A stretch of DNA of 64,000 nt, taken from contig CBDDFL010000002.1 of NCBI GenBank assembly GCA_965227095.1, positions 1,430,036 to 1,494,035 of the forward strand, given 5' to 3'. Made by a program: the position numbers and the translations under genes. Source of the DNA: JANQMY01 sp965227095. Its GTDB lineage: Bacteria; Pseudomonadota; Alphaproteobacteria; JANQMY01. The notes below the pieces were generated by a model. The model searched no databases. It was not told where the DNA came from and saw nothing but the letters and a program-made list of their open reading frames with translations. Each line of letters begins with the position of its first letter. The first letter of the stretch is position 1. Below are positions 51,399 to 57,959 of this stretch, piece after piece.

Positions 51399-52132
51399 TA
51401 TTCAGCCTCCACCTTGTCTTCAAGCTTTGCTTTTTTGCTTTCGAACAATTCAATGAAATAGTCACGGGTGATTTTGGGCGTGTCGTCGTCTAGCAAGACG
51501 TCTTTGTTTGCCTTCTGAAGATCCTTCAGCTCCTTCAACGTGGTGGCGTCGTTGATGCCCTTTCGGTAGTTGTAAGCCCATGCTTCCAGCGTGTTGTTGG
51601 AACGGGCCTTGGCTTCGGCTAAGTCCCTACCGCGCACGTGTTCGGATTCGTGGGGAATGTTGTCCAGCTCAATATCGTCGGCTGAATTCAACTGGAAGGC
51701 CTTCAACAGCGCATTTTTGACAGCGTAGGAATATGCCTTTCCCGGGCCCTTGTCGGTATTGTCCACCCCATATCCAACGGCCTCGGTAGAGATAGCCTCG
51801 TCCGGGTTGTCTACGTTAATGAAGACAACGCGCACATTGAGTTCCGTTCTGTTCCCGTCTTTTGAATGGCTGGTGACAGTGGGCCAGACAAGAATGCCGT
51901 GCTTTTGGCAGGCCTGCTTTACAGCCAATGTGACGTCGTCGTGTGAAATAAAGTCGTAAGTGTATTGTCCGCCGGACTTTGTTTCGACCTTGGCCGTGTC
52001 CCGCTTCTCCAACCTGCCGATTTCACCTACAGCAAGGAAAAGGCGCGTGTGTAGCGGTAGATTCATGTCCCATGCGTCACCCACTAATCCCGGGACTTCT
52101 TCTTCAACAGGGGCAAGCGCGCTCTCAGCCAT
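51398..52132 (-). CDS. ERF family single-strand annealing protein
   Basis: 244 residues. ERF-type core includes QYTYDFISHDDVTLAVKQACQKHGILVWPTV and VGYGVDNTDKGPGKAYSYAVKNALLKAFQLNSADDIE. It anneals complementary single strands and replaces RecA functions for phage recombination. Its stop overlaps the next gene's ATG. Confidence 0.85.
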   Translation of the reverse strand: MAESALAPVEEEVPGLVGDAWDMNLPLHTRLFLAVGEIGRLEKRDTAKVETKSGGQYTYDFISHDDVTLAVKQACQKHGILVWPTVTSHSKDGNRTELNVRVVFINVDNPDEAISTEAVGYGVDNTDKGPGKAYSYAVKNALLKAFQLNSADDIELDNIPHESEHVRGRDLAEAKARSNNTLEAWAYNYRKGINDATTLKELKDLQKANKDVLLDDDTPKITRDYFIELFESKKAKLEDKVEAE

Positions 52133-52437
52133 TCGTATTCATCCTTCGTGATTGGGCGTTTAGCGAGAAAGGGCCATTGCTCGAAGGCGTCTCGATGGCG
52201 GCCATTAACAACGCATTGGGGGCGCTCGTCGTCGAGAAGTTCGGTCGTTCGCCAGTCGATGGTTTGTTCAATCCAGATTCGCGCAGGGTAGAGAAACTTC
52301 GCCCCGTAGTAAGGACGGGCCGCGTAAAATCCGGGTTGAGGATCATCCAGGTGAACGGATCCAATTCGTCCGTTAACGGCATTGCGCCACCATTCGCTCT
52401 CATAGGGGTTCTCAGTTGGTGTTCGAAAACAGCTCAA
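52084..52437 (-). CDS. Phage protein, unknown
   Basis: 117 residues. FYAARPYYGAKFLYPARIWIEQTIDW and FLAKRPITKDEYEWLRARLPLL resemble an unnamed phage family. It starts at a TTG (AAGG upstream) overlapping the previous gene and overlaps the ERF start by 49 bases. A different frame in the same place (52125-52403) is rejected. Confidence 0.55.
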   Translation of the reverse strand: MSCFRTPTENPYESEWWRNAVNGRIGSVHLDDPQPGFYAARPYYGAKFLYPARIWIEQTIDWRTTELLDDERPQCVVNGRHRDAFEQWPFLAKRPITKDEYEWLRARLPLLKKKSRD

Positions 52438-52705
52438 TCACGTCTGCCTTGTCGTCGCTTGGGGCGTCTTTCACGTTCACCATGCTGGGCGCCGGCACGT
52501 CGATAACAGGTTGGGGGATTGCGTCTTCCAGTGTTAGTATGTTGTCGACAATGTCGGTTATCTGACGATTGAGCTTGAGGCCGCTTTCCGCAAATTCCTT
52601 GCGGTTCTCATCAATCCGGGTGGCGCAGGTTTCAAACAACCGCACCGCCTGCTCCCCATTCAACTGACGAATTTGAAGTAGGGCGTCTATCAGCTTCGCA
52701 TTCAT
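52412..52705 (-). CDS. Phage protein, unknown
   Basis: 97 residues, helical N-terminus and acidic C-terminus. Contains KLNRQITDIVDNILTLEDAIPQPVIDVPAP. Not recognised. Overlaps the next gene. Confidence 0.5.
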   Translation of the reverse strand: MNAKLIDALLQIRQLNGEQAVRLFETCATRIDENRKEFAESGLKLNRQITDIVDNILTLEDAIPQPVIDVPAPSMVNVKDAPSDDKADVIELFSNTN

Positions 52706-53013
52706 GGCTTTGTCCTTTCACGGTAAAGGCGTAGCTCGCCAATCAGTGCACCGAGCAACTGCATATGGCGGTCTAGGTCATATTCATTAGAATCGGAGTT
52801 CAGGAATTTGAGCTGACGCTTGACGTTCGCTTTGTTTACGCGAATGGCGTTCAGGTTTTCCCGAAGGGTGTTGCCGGGCAGGCGGTTGATGAAAGTATGC
52901 GGATACAGCTCTGCCCGCTGGTAAATCGTGTATTCGTCCGCAAACCGAAGAACCCGGGACTTGAACCAATCTCTGGCGTCGTCTTGTGGGGGAATTTGGT
53001 GTGTAAGTGCCAT
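52702..53013 (-). CDS. Phage protein, first gene of leftward early operon
   Basis: 103 residues from the ATG at 53013, which has AAGAGGCACCCC upstream. Contains ARDWFKSRVLRFADEYTIYQRAELYPHTFINRLPGNTLRENLNAIRVNKANVKRQLKFLN; not recognised. It is the first gene behind the leftward promoter P_L (53037-53065). Confidence 0.6.
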   Translation of the reverse strand: MALTHQIPPQDDARDWFKSRVLRFADEYTIYQRAELYPHTFINRLPGNTLRENLNAIRVNKANVKRQLKFLNSDSNEYDLDRHMQLLGALIGELRLYRERTKP

Positions 53014-53036
53014 GGGGTGCCTCTTTCTTGACACCC

Positions 53037-53077
53037 AATATATTACCGAAACGGTATCTTGTCAAACCAAAACGGTA
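53037..53077 (-). promoter_or_regulatory. P_L promoter with operators O_L1 and O_L2
   Basis: On the minus strand: -35 TTGACA (53065-53060), a 17-base spacer, -10 TATATT (53042-53037). The spacer contains a perfect operator TACCGAAACGGTA (53044-53056), and a second copy AACCAAAACGGTA (53065-53077) overlaps the -35. Bound repressor should block this promoter, which drives the leftward genes starting at 53013. Confidence 0.75.
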
Positions 53078-53079
53078 AT

Positions 53080-53544
53080 TTATTTTGTTTTTTCTGTTAG
53101 CCGTGCTTGTTCAGCCCAGCGCTCAGCGACTTTTCTGTCTCGATAGTCGCGGAACACAAAGAAACCATAGGCGGCGACAAAGATACCAACACCAATGTAG
53201 AACCCCATGGCCAGCGCAGTCGTAAGCGTTGCCCCCGCCATAAAGTAAATCCAGTGTCGAGGGACGAAGTTTGAAATTATCGCAACAACGAGCATGATTA
53301 CAAAAAGAAGCGCTGCCCATATCCAAACGCCAGTTTCTGTGAAAAATCCCCATACCCCAGAGAAAAAGAGCGTAAAGAAATCATCTCCCGGCGCATCCGG
53401 TGGACGTTCCGCCACACTTAGTGCGGCGGCTATAAAGATGCCACAAACCACCAGTGAAGAAATCAACAGGACCACCTGAATGAAGCCGCCGATCCACTGT
53501 TCGAAGGTTTTTGAAAGTTTTTCTCTGAATGTTGGTTCGCGCAT
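53080..53544 (-). CDS. Four-helix membrane protein in the immunity region
   Basis: 154 residues with four hydrophobic segments (about 22-42, 62-85, 92-103, 108-128) and a basic, coiled C-terminus (FRDYRDRKVAERWAEQARLTEKTK). Not recognised. It is transcribed with the repressor gene, seven bases downstream, so it should be made in lysogens. Position matches Rex or superinfection-exclusion genes. Confidence 0.65.
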   Translation of the reverse strand: MREPTFREKLSKTFEQWIGGFIQVVLLISSLVVCGIFIAAALSVAERPPDAPGDDFFTLFFSGVWGFFTETGVWIWAALLFVIMLVVAIISNFVPRHWIYFMAGATLTTALAMGFYIGVGIFVAAYGFFVFRDYRDRKVAERWAEQARLTEKTK

Positions 53545-53551
53545 CGGTGAC

Positions 53552-54172
53552 CTAAACGCGACGGCCTATCCAAACGACACGCCCCTCGACAGAGACGTCC
53601 TCTGGCGGCACGTCAGCCTCTGACGGGTGGGCCGGATTATCGCTTGATATGGTAAGTGTTTTGCTAGCGACGTTTACCGTAATCCGTTTGACGTTCAAGA
53701 GGCCATCCCAATTGATGACGTAGATTCCCTCGCGCCTGGGATCACGCTGAGTTCTATCCACTAAAAGTGTATCGCCATGGTGGATTGTTTCCGCCATAGA
53801 CTCGCCATCCGCCTCGATCACGGCAAGCATTTCTATTGGGGCGTTTGTAACGCGCCTCAACCACTCGTGTCTGAAGGCTACCTGATGGATAGCTTTTTCA
53901 TCTTCAAATACTACCAGTCCCGGCCCCGCTGACGCCTTGGCATCGTAAACGCTAACCAAGGTAAATTCCTCTTCAGGTAGCGCGATTTCTTCTCCGGCGA
54001 TGTCCGCCACGGTTGTATCGAGGATCTTAGCAAGTTTCCGTAGTAAGGGAAGCGTTAATCTTTGATCTTCTTTCTCGTATCTACTTATAGACACAGAAGA
54101 AGTGTTCATGTGGTCAGCCAATACGGCCTGGGTCATGCCCTTGGATGATCTGATTTCTGCTAGTCGGCTCAT
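53552..54172 (-). CDS. CI-like repressor (XRE helix-turn-helix + S24 domain)
   Basis: 206 residues. N-terminal XRE DNA-binding domain (GMTQAVLADHMNTSSVSISRYEKEDQRLTLPLLRKLAKIL) and a C-terminal S24 LexA-like domain with DGESM (Ser) and NVKRI (Lys) of the autocleavage dyad. It holds the prophage silent and would be cleaved after SOS induction. It lies opposite the Cro-like gene across three operators. Confidence 0.9.
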   Translation of the reverse strand: MSRLAEIRSSKGMTQAVLADHMNTSSVSISRYEKEDQRLTLPLLRKLAKILDTTVADIAGEEIALPEEEFTLVSVYDAKASAGPGLVVFEDEKAIHQVAFRHEWLRRVTNAPIEMLAVIEADGESMAETIHHGDTLLVDRTQRDPRREGIYVINWDGLLNVKRITVNVASKTLTISSDNPAHPSEADVPPEDVSVEGRVVWIGRRV

Positions 54173-54183
54173 GTACGAAAACT

Positions 54184-54247
54184 AACCGTATTGGTATGTA
54201 AAAGTTATTACCAAAACGGTTGACATGAGTTACCGTCTCGGTAATAG
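54184..54247. promoter_or_regulatory. Operators O_R1-O_R3 and P_R promoter
   Basis: Three 13-base operators: 54184-54196 AACCGTATTGGTA, 54209-54221 TACCAAAACGGTT, 54231-54243 TACCGTCTCGGTA (consensus TACCGnnnCGGTA). P_R has -35 TTGACA at 54220-54225 and -10 TAATAG at 54242-54247 (16-base spacer), with the third operator lying between them. The predicted transcription start is within a base or two of the cro ATG at 54255. The minus-strand promoter for the repressor lacks a good -35, as expected if the repressor activates itself. Confidence 0.8.
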
Positions 54248-54254
54248 TCCCGAG

Positions 54255-54479
54255 ATGGAAACCCTTCGGACATGGCGAAAGTCAAAAGGCAAGACTTGCG
54301 ACGAGGTTGGTAGCCTCGTCGGTGTCAGCGGTGTTGCGATAAGCCGCTATGAGAATGGGCGGGTGCCCGAGCCTGTCACTATGAAGAAAATCATCCGGGT
54401 TACTGGTGGCTCAGTTCAACCCAACGATTGGTTCTCTAGCGAACTCAACGACAATTCCACTTTTGCAGAGGCAGTCTAA
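54255..54479 (+). CDS. Cro-like helix-turn-helix protein
   Basis: 74 residues. The HTH is LRTWRKSKGKTCDEVGSLVGVSGVAISRYENG. The start is taken at the ATG at 54255, because the ATG at 54225 overlaps the -35 and the operators; from 54255 there is no leader, so translation is probably leaderless. It should repress the repressor promoter during lytic growth. Confidence 0.75.
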   Translation: METLRTWRKSKGKTCDEVGSLVGVSGVAISRYENGRVPEPVTMKKIIRVTGGSVQPNDWFSSELNDNSTFAEAV

Positions 54480-54670
54480 TGCGTGATTGCTTCTCCTTAA
54501 AAAGAGAGACCGAGCAGACAAATGCGGAGACACCAGTCCGCTCGGCCCCCAGTTGGGATATATGCGCGCCTTCCGGGAGCCCCCGCGGCTGGAACCGGTC
54601 AGCGCGAGTTGATGAAAACAGGTTTTCCACAGCCAATCACTACCCAAGATGGGTATCGGAGGGGAACTGA
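54479..54670 (+). CDS. Short phage protein, tentative
   Basis: 63 residues. Its ATG overlaps the Cro-like stop (TAATG) and its stop overlaps the next ATG (TGATG), which suits a coupled gene. Its sequence is Ser/Arg/Trp-rich with no recognisable pattern, so it may be a spacer. Confidence 0.4.
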   Translation: MRDCFSLKRETEQTNAETPVRSAPSWDICAPSGSPRGWNRSARVDENRFSTANHYPRWVSEGN

Positions 54671-55110
54671 TGCGTAACGAAGCCCCGCTACAAGAATGTG
54701 TTGAGCAGTTCAGCCAGGCTTTGCCTGACTATCTGGGCGAGCGAAGCACTGCGAAAAAAATCGCAAGGCAGTTCGGTTCGAAGGTGGAAACCACCAGAAA
54801 ATGGACTACGGCCCACAATCTACCCGAATGGCGCGTCTTTACCGAAATGGTGGCCACATGGGGCGCGCCTTTTTTGCTCAGAGTGTTTCGTCCAGCGCTT
54901 CAGAAGTTCTCCCAACAGTCATTGCGACACCGAATTCAAATGCTACGCGGCGAACTCGCTGACCTAGATCGCGAGCTTGCCGAACTCGAAAGACGGGCCC
55001 CCGATGTCAACACTCCGACACATTATCAGCTGGATTTACCTCTCGCTGGGGGAGACGTTTGCAAAAATTGCAAAGTTTTTCCGCTCACTGAGCAAATGGA
55101 TGCTGCGTAA
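54670..55110 (+). CDS. Phage regulatory protein candidate
   Basis: 146 residues from the ATG at 54670, GGAGGGG eight bases upstream. A helix-turn-helix-like stretch TAKKIARQFGSKVETTRKWTTAHNLP lies near the N-terminus, a coiled coil (IQMLRGELADLDRELAELERR) in the middle and a CKNC pair at the C-terminus. Position after cro suggests a CII-like role, but the family is not known to me. Confidence 0.5.
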   Translation: MRNEAPLQECVEQFSQALPDYLGERSTAKKIARQFGSKVETTRKWTTAHNLPEWRVFTEMVATWGAPFLLRVFRPALQKFSQQSLRHRIQMLRGELADLDRELAELERRAPDVNTPTHYQLDLPLAGGDVCKNCKVFPLTEQMDAA

Positions 55111-55122
55111 GGCTGAAGACGA

Positions 55123-56046
55123 ATGAACGAGGCAGTGCAACTTCCAGCCCTTATCGATAGAGCGTCAACCCGTCTCTCTGAAGCGCGCAATAGCGCCGAG
55201 GTGTTGGAGGCGCGTGCTGTTGCACAGTCTGCTTTGCACTACGCAAAAATCACCAAGGCTGCAAATGAAACCCAAGCTGATTGCCTCCGCATGATTGTTC
55301 GCGCCGAAATGCGGATGGCGGATGAGATTGATAGGGGGCAGGAAGAAGGTCACATTCAAGGTGCGCATGCTGGGGTCCAAAGTTCGGACCGCGCAAATTT
55401 GGAAGAGGTTGGTGTTGACAAACGCCGCCTATCGGAGTGGCGCCAAATTCGCGACGCAGGCGAAGACGTTGTCGAAAGCACCATTCAGCGCGCACTAGAT
55501 GAAGGCCGCGCGCCTTCCAAGAACGAAATCAACGTTGCGGTTTTTCACCACCGAACGAATGGTACAGGCCTTAACGAATGGTACACACCGACTGAATACA
55601 TCGAGTCAGCCCGCGAAGTACTTGGCGATATCGACTTAGACCCTGCCAGCAACGCGTTGGCGCAAGAAACCGTGCGGGCACAAACGTTTTTCACGGAAGA
55701 CGACAATGGGTTGGAAAAGGTTTGGTCGGGGCGCCTTTGGTTGAACCCTCCGTATTCACAGCCGTTAATCTCCCAGTTCTGCGAAAAACTTACCAACGAG
55801 CTTACTAACGGCGCCGTGAGCGCTGCCATCACGCTAACGCACAATTACACAGACACTAATTGGTTTCACATTCTTGCGGGGCACGCGAATGCGTTTTGTT
55901 TCAAGCGAGGCCGGATTCGATTCATAAACCAGAATGGTGAGCTTGCCTCGCCAACACAAGGGCAGGTGTTTTGTTACTTCGGTAGTGATGCACTTCGCTT
56001 TGCGCAACACTTCTCAAAACACGGGGCGGTGTTGTGTCGAATGTAG
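55123..56046 (+). CDS. Phage DNA N6-adenine methyltransferase
   Basis: 307 residues. The C-terminal half (IDLDPASNALAQETVRAQTFFTEDDNGLEKVWSGRLWLNPPYSQ) has the DPAS and NPPYS motifs of phage DNA N-6-adenine-methyltransferases. The N-terminal 140 residues are helical and ParB-like in style (RIVRAEMRMADEIDRG). Target site unknown. Its end overlaps a nuclease-like gene by 13 bases. Confidence 0.8.
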   Translation: MNEAVQLPALIDRASTRLSEARNSAEVLEARAVAQSALHYAKITKAANETQADCLRMIVRAEMRMADEIDRGQEEGHIQGAHAGVQSSDRANLEEVGVDKRRLSEWRQIRDAGEDVVESTIQRALDEGRAPSKNEINVAVFHHRTNGTGLNEWYTPTEYIESAREVLGDIDLDPASNALAQETVRAQTFFTEDDNGLEKVWSGRLWLNPPYSQPLISQFCEKLTNELTNGAVSAAITLTHNYTDTNWFHILAGHANAFCFKRGRIRFINQNGELASPTQGQVFCYFGSDALRFAQHFSKHGAVLCRM

Positions 56047-56453
56047 CTGGCTTTAACCCCCTTCGTTGGAAGTGTGAGAAAAACGGCTGCTTCAATATCA
56101 AGCGGCGCCCGAAGATAGAGCAATTCGCGCAGTGTTTTCCGGGGCTCATCAACTTTGGCGACGTAGACGGGCTGGTGGAAATCAATTCGAGCTTTCTTTT
56201 TCTTGAATGGAAATCAGGAGGTGGGCTTCCGACGGGCCAAAAAATTCTTTACCAGCGCCTAACCCAAAATCCAGACTGCATTGTGATGGTAGTTGAGGGC
56301 GATCCAGAACACATGACGGCAACTCGATACAGCCTTTTCTCAAACGGAAGGCAAACAAAATGGATAGACGGCTCAATTGATGATGTGAAAGACCGAATGA
56401 AGTCGTGGGCCGTTTGGGCCAAAAACAAACAACTGAAGGCGGTAAATTCGTAG
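56034..56453 (+). CDS. PD-(D/E)XK (VRR-NUC-like) nuclease candidate
   Basis: 139 residues from a GTG overlapping the methylase stop. GDVDGLVEINSSFLFLEWKSGGGLPTGQK has the order D...ExK...Q typical of VRR-NUC or restriction-endonuclease folds: the Asp of GDVDG and the Glu-x-Lys of LEWK. It may be a restriction or structure-specific nuclease partner of the methylase; this is an inference from the overlap. Confidence 0.6.
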   Translation: MSNVAGFNPLRWKCEKNGCFNIKRRPKIEQFAQCFPGLINFGDVDGLVEINSSFLFLEWKSGGGLPTGQKILYQRLTQNPDCIVMVVEGDPEHMTATRYSLFSNGRQTKWIDGSIDDVKDRMKSWAVWAKNKQLKAVNS

Positions 56454-56568
56454 ACAAACTAACCCCGGGAGCGCCGCGACACGCTGCCCTAAGCGTTTCA
56501 GCCCAGACCTCGCCTCCCGCATCTCCTGATGAGGTCAAAACAGCGGCACACTTATACGGAGCCCCCAC

Positions 56569-56889
56569 ATGGCCAGACAAGATACATGGACCGAAGAACA
56601 GGACGAGATAATCCGCCGGCGCGCTCGGCAGGGTTACTCTATGGCGGACGTTGCCCAAGAGCTGGGGAAGACACGCTCGGCGGTTTCCGGACGCTCTTAT
56701 CGCATTGGCGCAACGTTCAATCGAGAGCTGAGTGCGCGTCGCCGTGAGATACGCCGTTTATCAAACCAGTTCCTAGACGCCGCCACAGCTTTCGCTCACG
56801 CCCGTTCTCGTGGGGAAGGCGAGGACATACAAGCCAGTGAGTTCGATGTTGCCTACGCTCGCCTACAAGCCCACAGGGAGGCCGACTGA
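56569..56889 (+). CDS. GcrA-like helix-turn-helix protein
   Basis: 106 residues. WTEEQDEIIRRRARQGYSMADVAQELGKTRSAVSGRSYRIG matches the HTH of GcrA, an alphaproteobacterial cell-cycle regulator, and of Myb/SANT-like phage proteins. The C-terminus is helical and lacks the sigma-70-binding tail of GcrA. Its stop overlaps the next gene. Confidence 0.65.
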   Translation: MARQDTWTEEQDEIIRRRARQGYSMADVAQELGKTRSAVSGRSYRIGATFNRELSARRREIRRLSNQFLDAATAFAHARSRGEGEDIQASEFDVAYARLQAHREAD

Positions 56890-57659
56890 TGGGGTACGTC
56901 AAAGTCACACGCGGTTGGCGCGATAAGACTCCCTGGAATCGAGAGCCGTTTTCTAAGAACGAAGCATGGCTGTGGTTGATCGAGGAGGCCAACTGGAAAG
57001 ACGGTTCTCGGCTGAAAAGAGGGCAGCTTTCGCACTCCATTCGGCACATGGCAGGGGTGTGGAAATGGGACAAAAGTAAGGTGTCTCGCTTCATTTTTGT
57101 GCTCAAAAACCAAGACATGATCGAGACAGCTAGCGAGACAGGCCAGACCGTCATAACCATTTGTAATTACGACAAATATCAGTCTCGAGACAAAGAGGGC
57201 GCAACACCTGATGAATCAAAACCGAGACGCGAGCGAGACAGCAGCGAGACAATACATAAGAAGGGAAGAAGGAAAGAAGAAGAAATAGAAGGAGGGGCTG
57301 CGCCCCCACCTGCAGAAATTTTGGAATTGCCAAAGTACCGGTTCCAAGGGGATAGGCTGCGCCTCAACCAGAAAGACTTCGACAAGTGGCAAGCTCAGTG
57401 TCCAGACATTCCAGATTTGGAGCTGGAGCTTGGGCGAATTGACTATCACATTTCGCAAAACCCAGAGAAATACACCGGCAACGCCTTTTGGCCGGCGCTG
57501 GCCATGCTTAAGAAACGAAACGACAGATATGCGGCTGAGAAACGCGAGGCCGATAGGCCGTACCGCATGGAATTTGGCAAGAAAATTTACCGGCGCGCGA
57601 ACGGGCGAGAATTCGTCATTCAAGGCGGGGAAGAAGTTCCCTGGTACGGGCCGGGCTAA
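56889..57659 (+). CDS. Phage replication-initiation protein, DnaD-like
   Basis: 256 residues. KNEAWLWLIEEANWKDG and SHSIRHMAGVWKWDKSKVSRFI form the helix-turn-helix of phage replisome-organiser proteins; a Lys/Glu-rich linker (KKGRRKEEEIEGG) leads to a C-terminal part with WPALAMLKKRN. It probably binds the phage origin and loads the helicase that is encoded next. Confidence 0.7.
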   Translation: MGYVKVTRGWRDKTPWNREPFSKNEAWLWLIEEANWKDGSRLKRGQLSHSIRHMAGVWKWDKSKVSRFIFVLKNQDMIETASETGQTVITICNYDKYQSRDKEGATPDESKPRRERDSSETIHKKGRRKEEEIEGGAAPPPAEILELPKYRFQGDRLRLNQKDFDKWQAQCPDIPDLELELGRIDYHISQNPEKYTGNAFWPALAMLKKRNDRYAAEKREADRPYRMEFGKKIYRRANGREFVIQGGEEVPWYGPG

Positions 57660-57959
57660 ATGAAAACAGCCGCAGAAATACTTTCCGAAGCTCACATAAC
57701 CGTAAACTCATCACCAGGAACACGAAAAACTCAATGCCCCCAATGTTCACACACCAGAAAAAAGAAGCGCGAAAGGTGCCTGTCGGTGACGATTGGGGAC
57801 GAGGGTGTCCGTTGGTTTTGTCACCACTGCGGACACAGGGGAGGGCAGTTCTATGAGCCTAAGCGCCAAAGCCCAGCGGTTTTTCGAAACCAGAGGAATC
57901 GATCCCGAAACAGCCATTCGGTTCGGAATCTACAGCAATCCGCAAAGCAACATTGGTGA
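57660..57959 (+). CDS. Zinc-ribbon primase domain (N-terminal part of split primase/helicase)
   Basis: 99 residues. The first 64 hold four cysteines in a zinc ribbon (CPQCSHTRKKKRERCLS...FCHHCGHRGGQ), the DNA-binding part of T7 gp4-type primases. From about residue 65 on, the frame runs through the start of the helicase gene in a different register, so its last 34 residues are probably meaningless. It follows the replication gene by zero bases. Confidence 0.7.
   Translation: MKTAAEILSEAHITVNSSPGTRKTQCPQCSHTRKKKRERCLSVTIGDEGVRWFCHHCGHRGGQFYEPKRQSPAVFRNQRNRSRNSHSVRNLQQSAKQHW

Noticed and set aside
52125..52403. Second minus-strand frame within the gene at 52084-52437
   Set aside because: The overlapping frame has a recognisable phage protein pattern and fits the coupled gene order; this one does not.
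54411..54647. Minus-strand frames opposite the genes after cro
   Set aside because: They cross the coupled rightward genes and show no motif or start signal.
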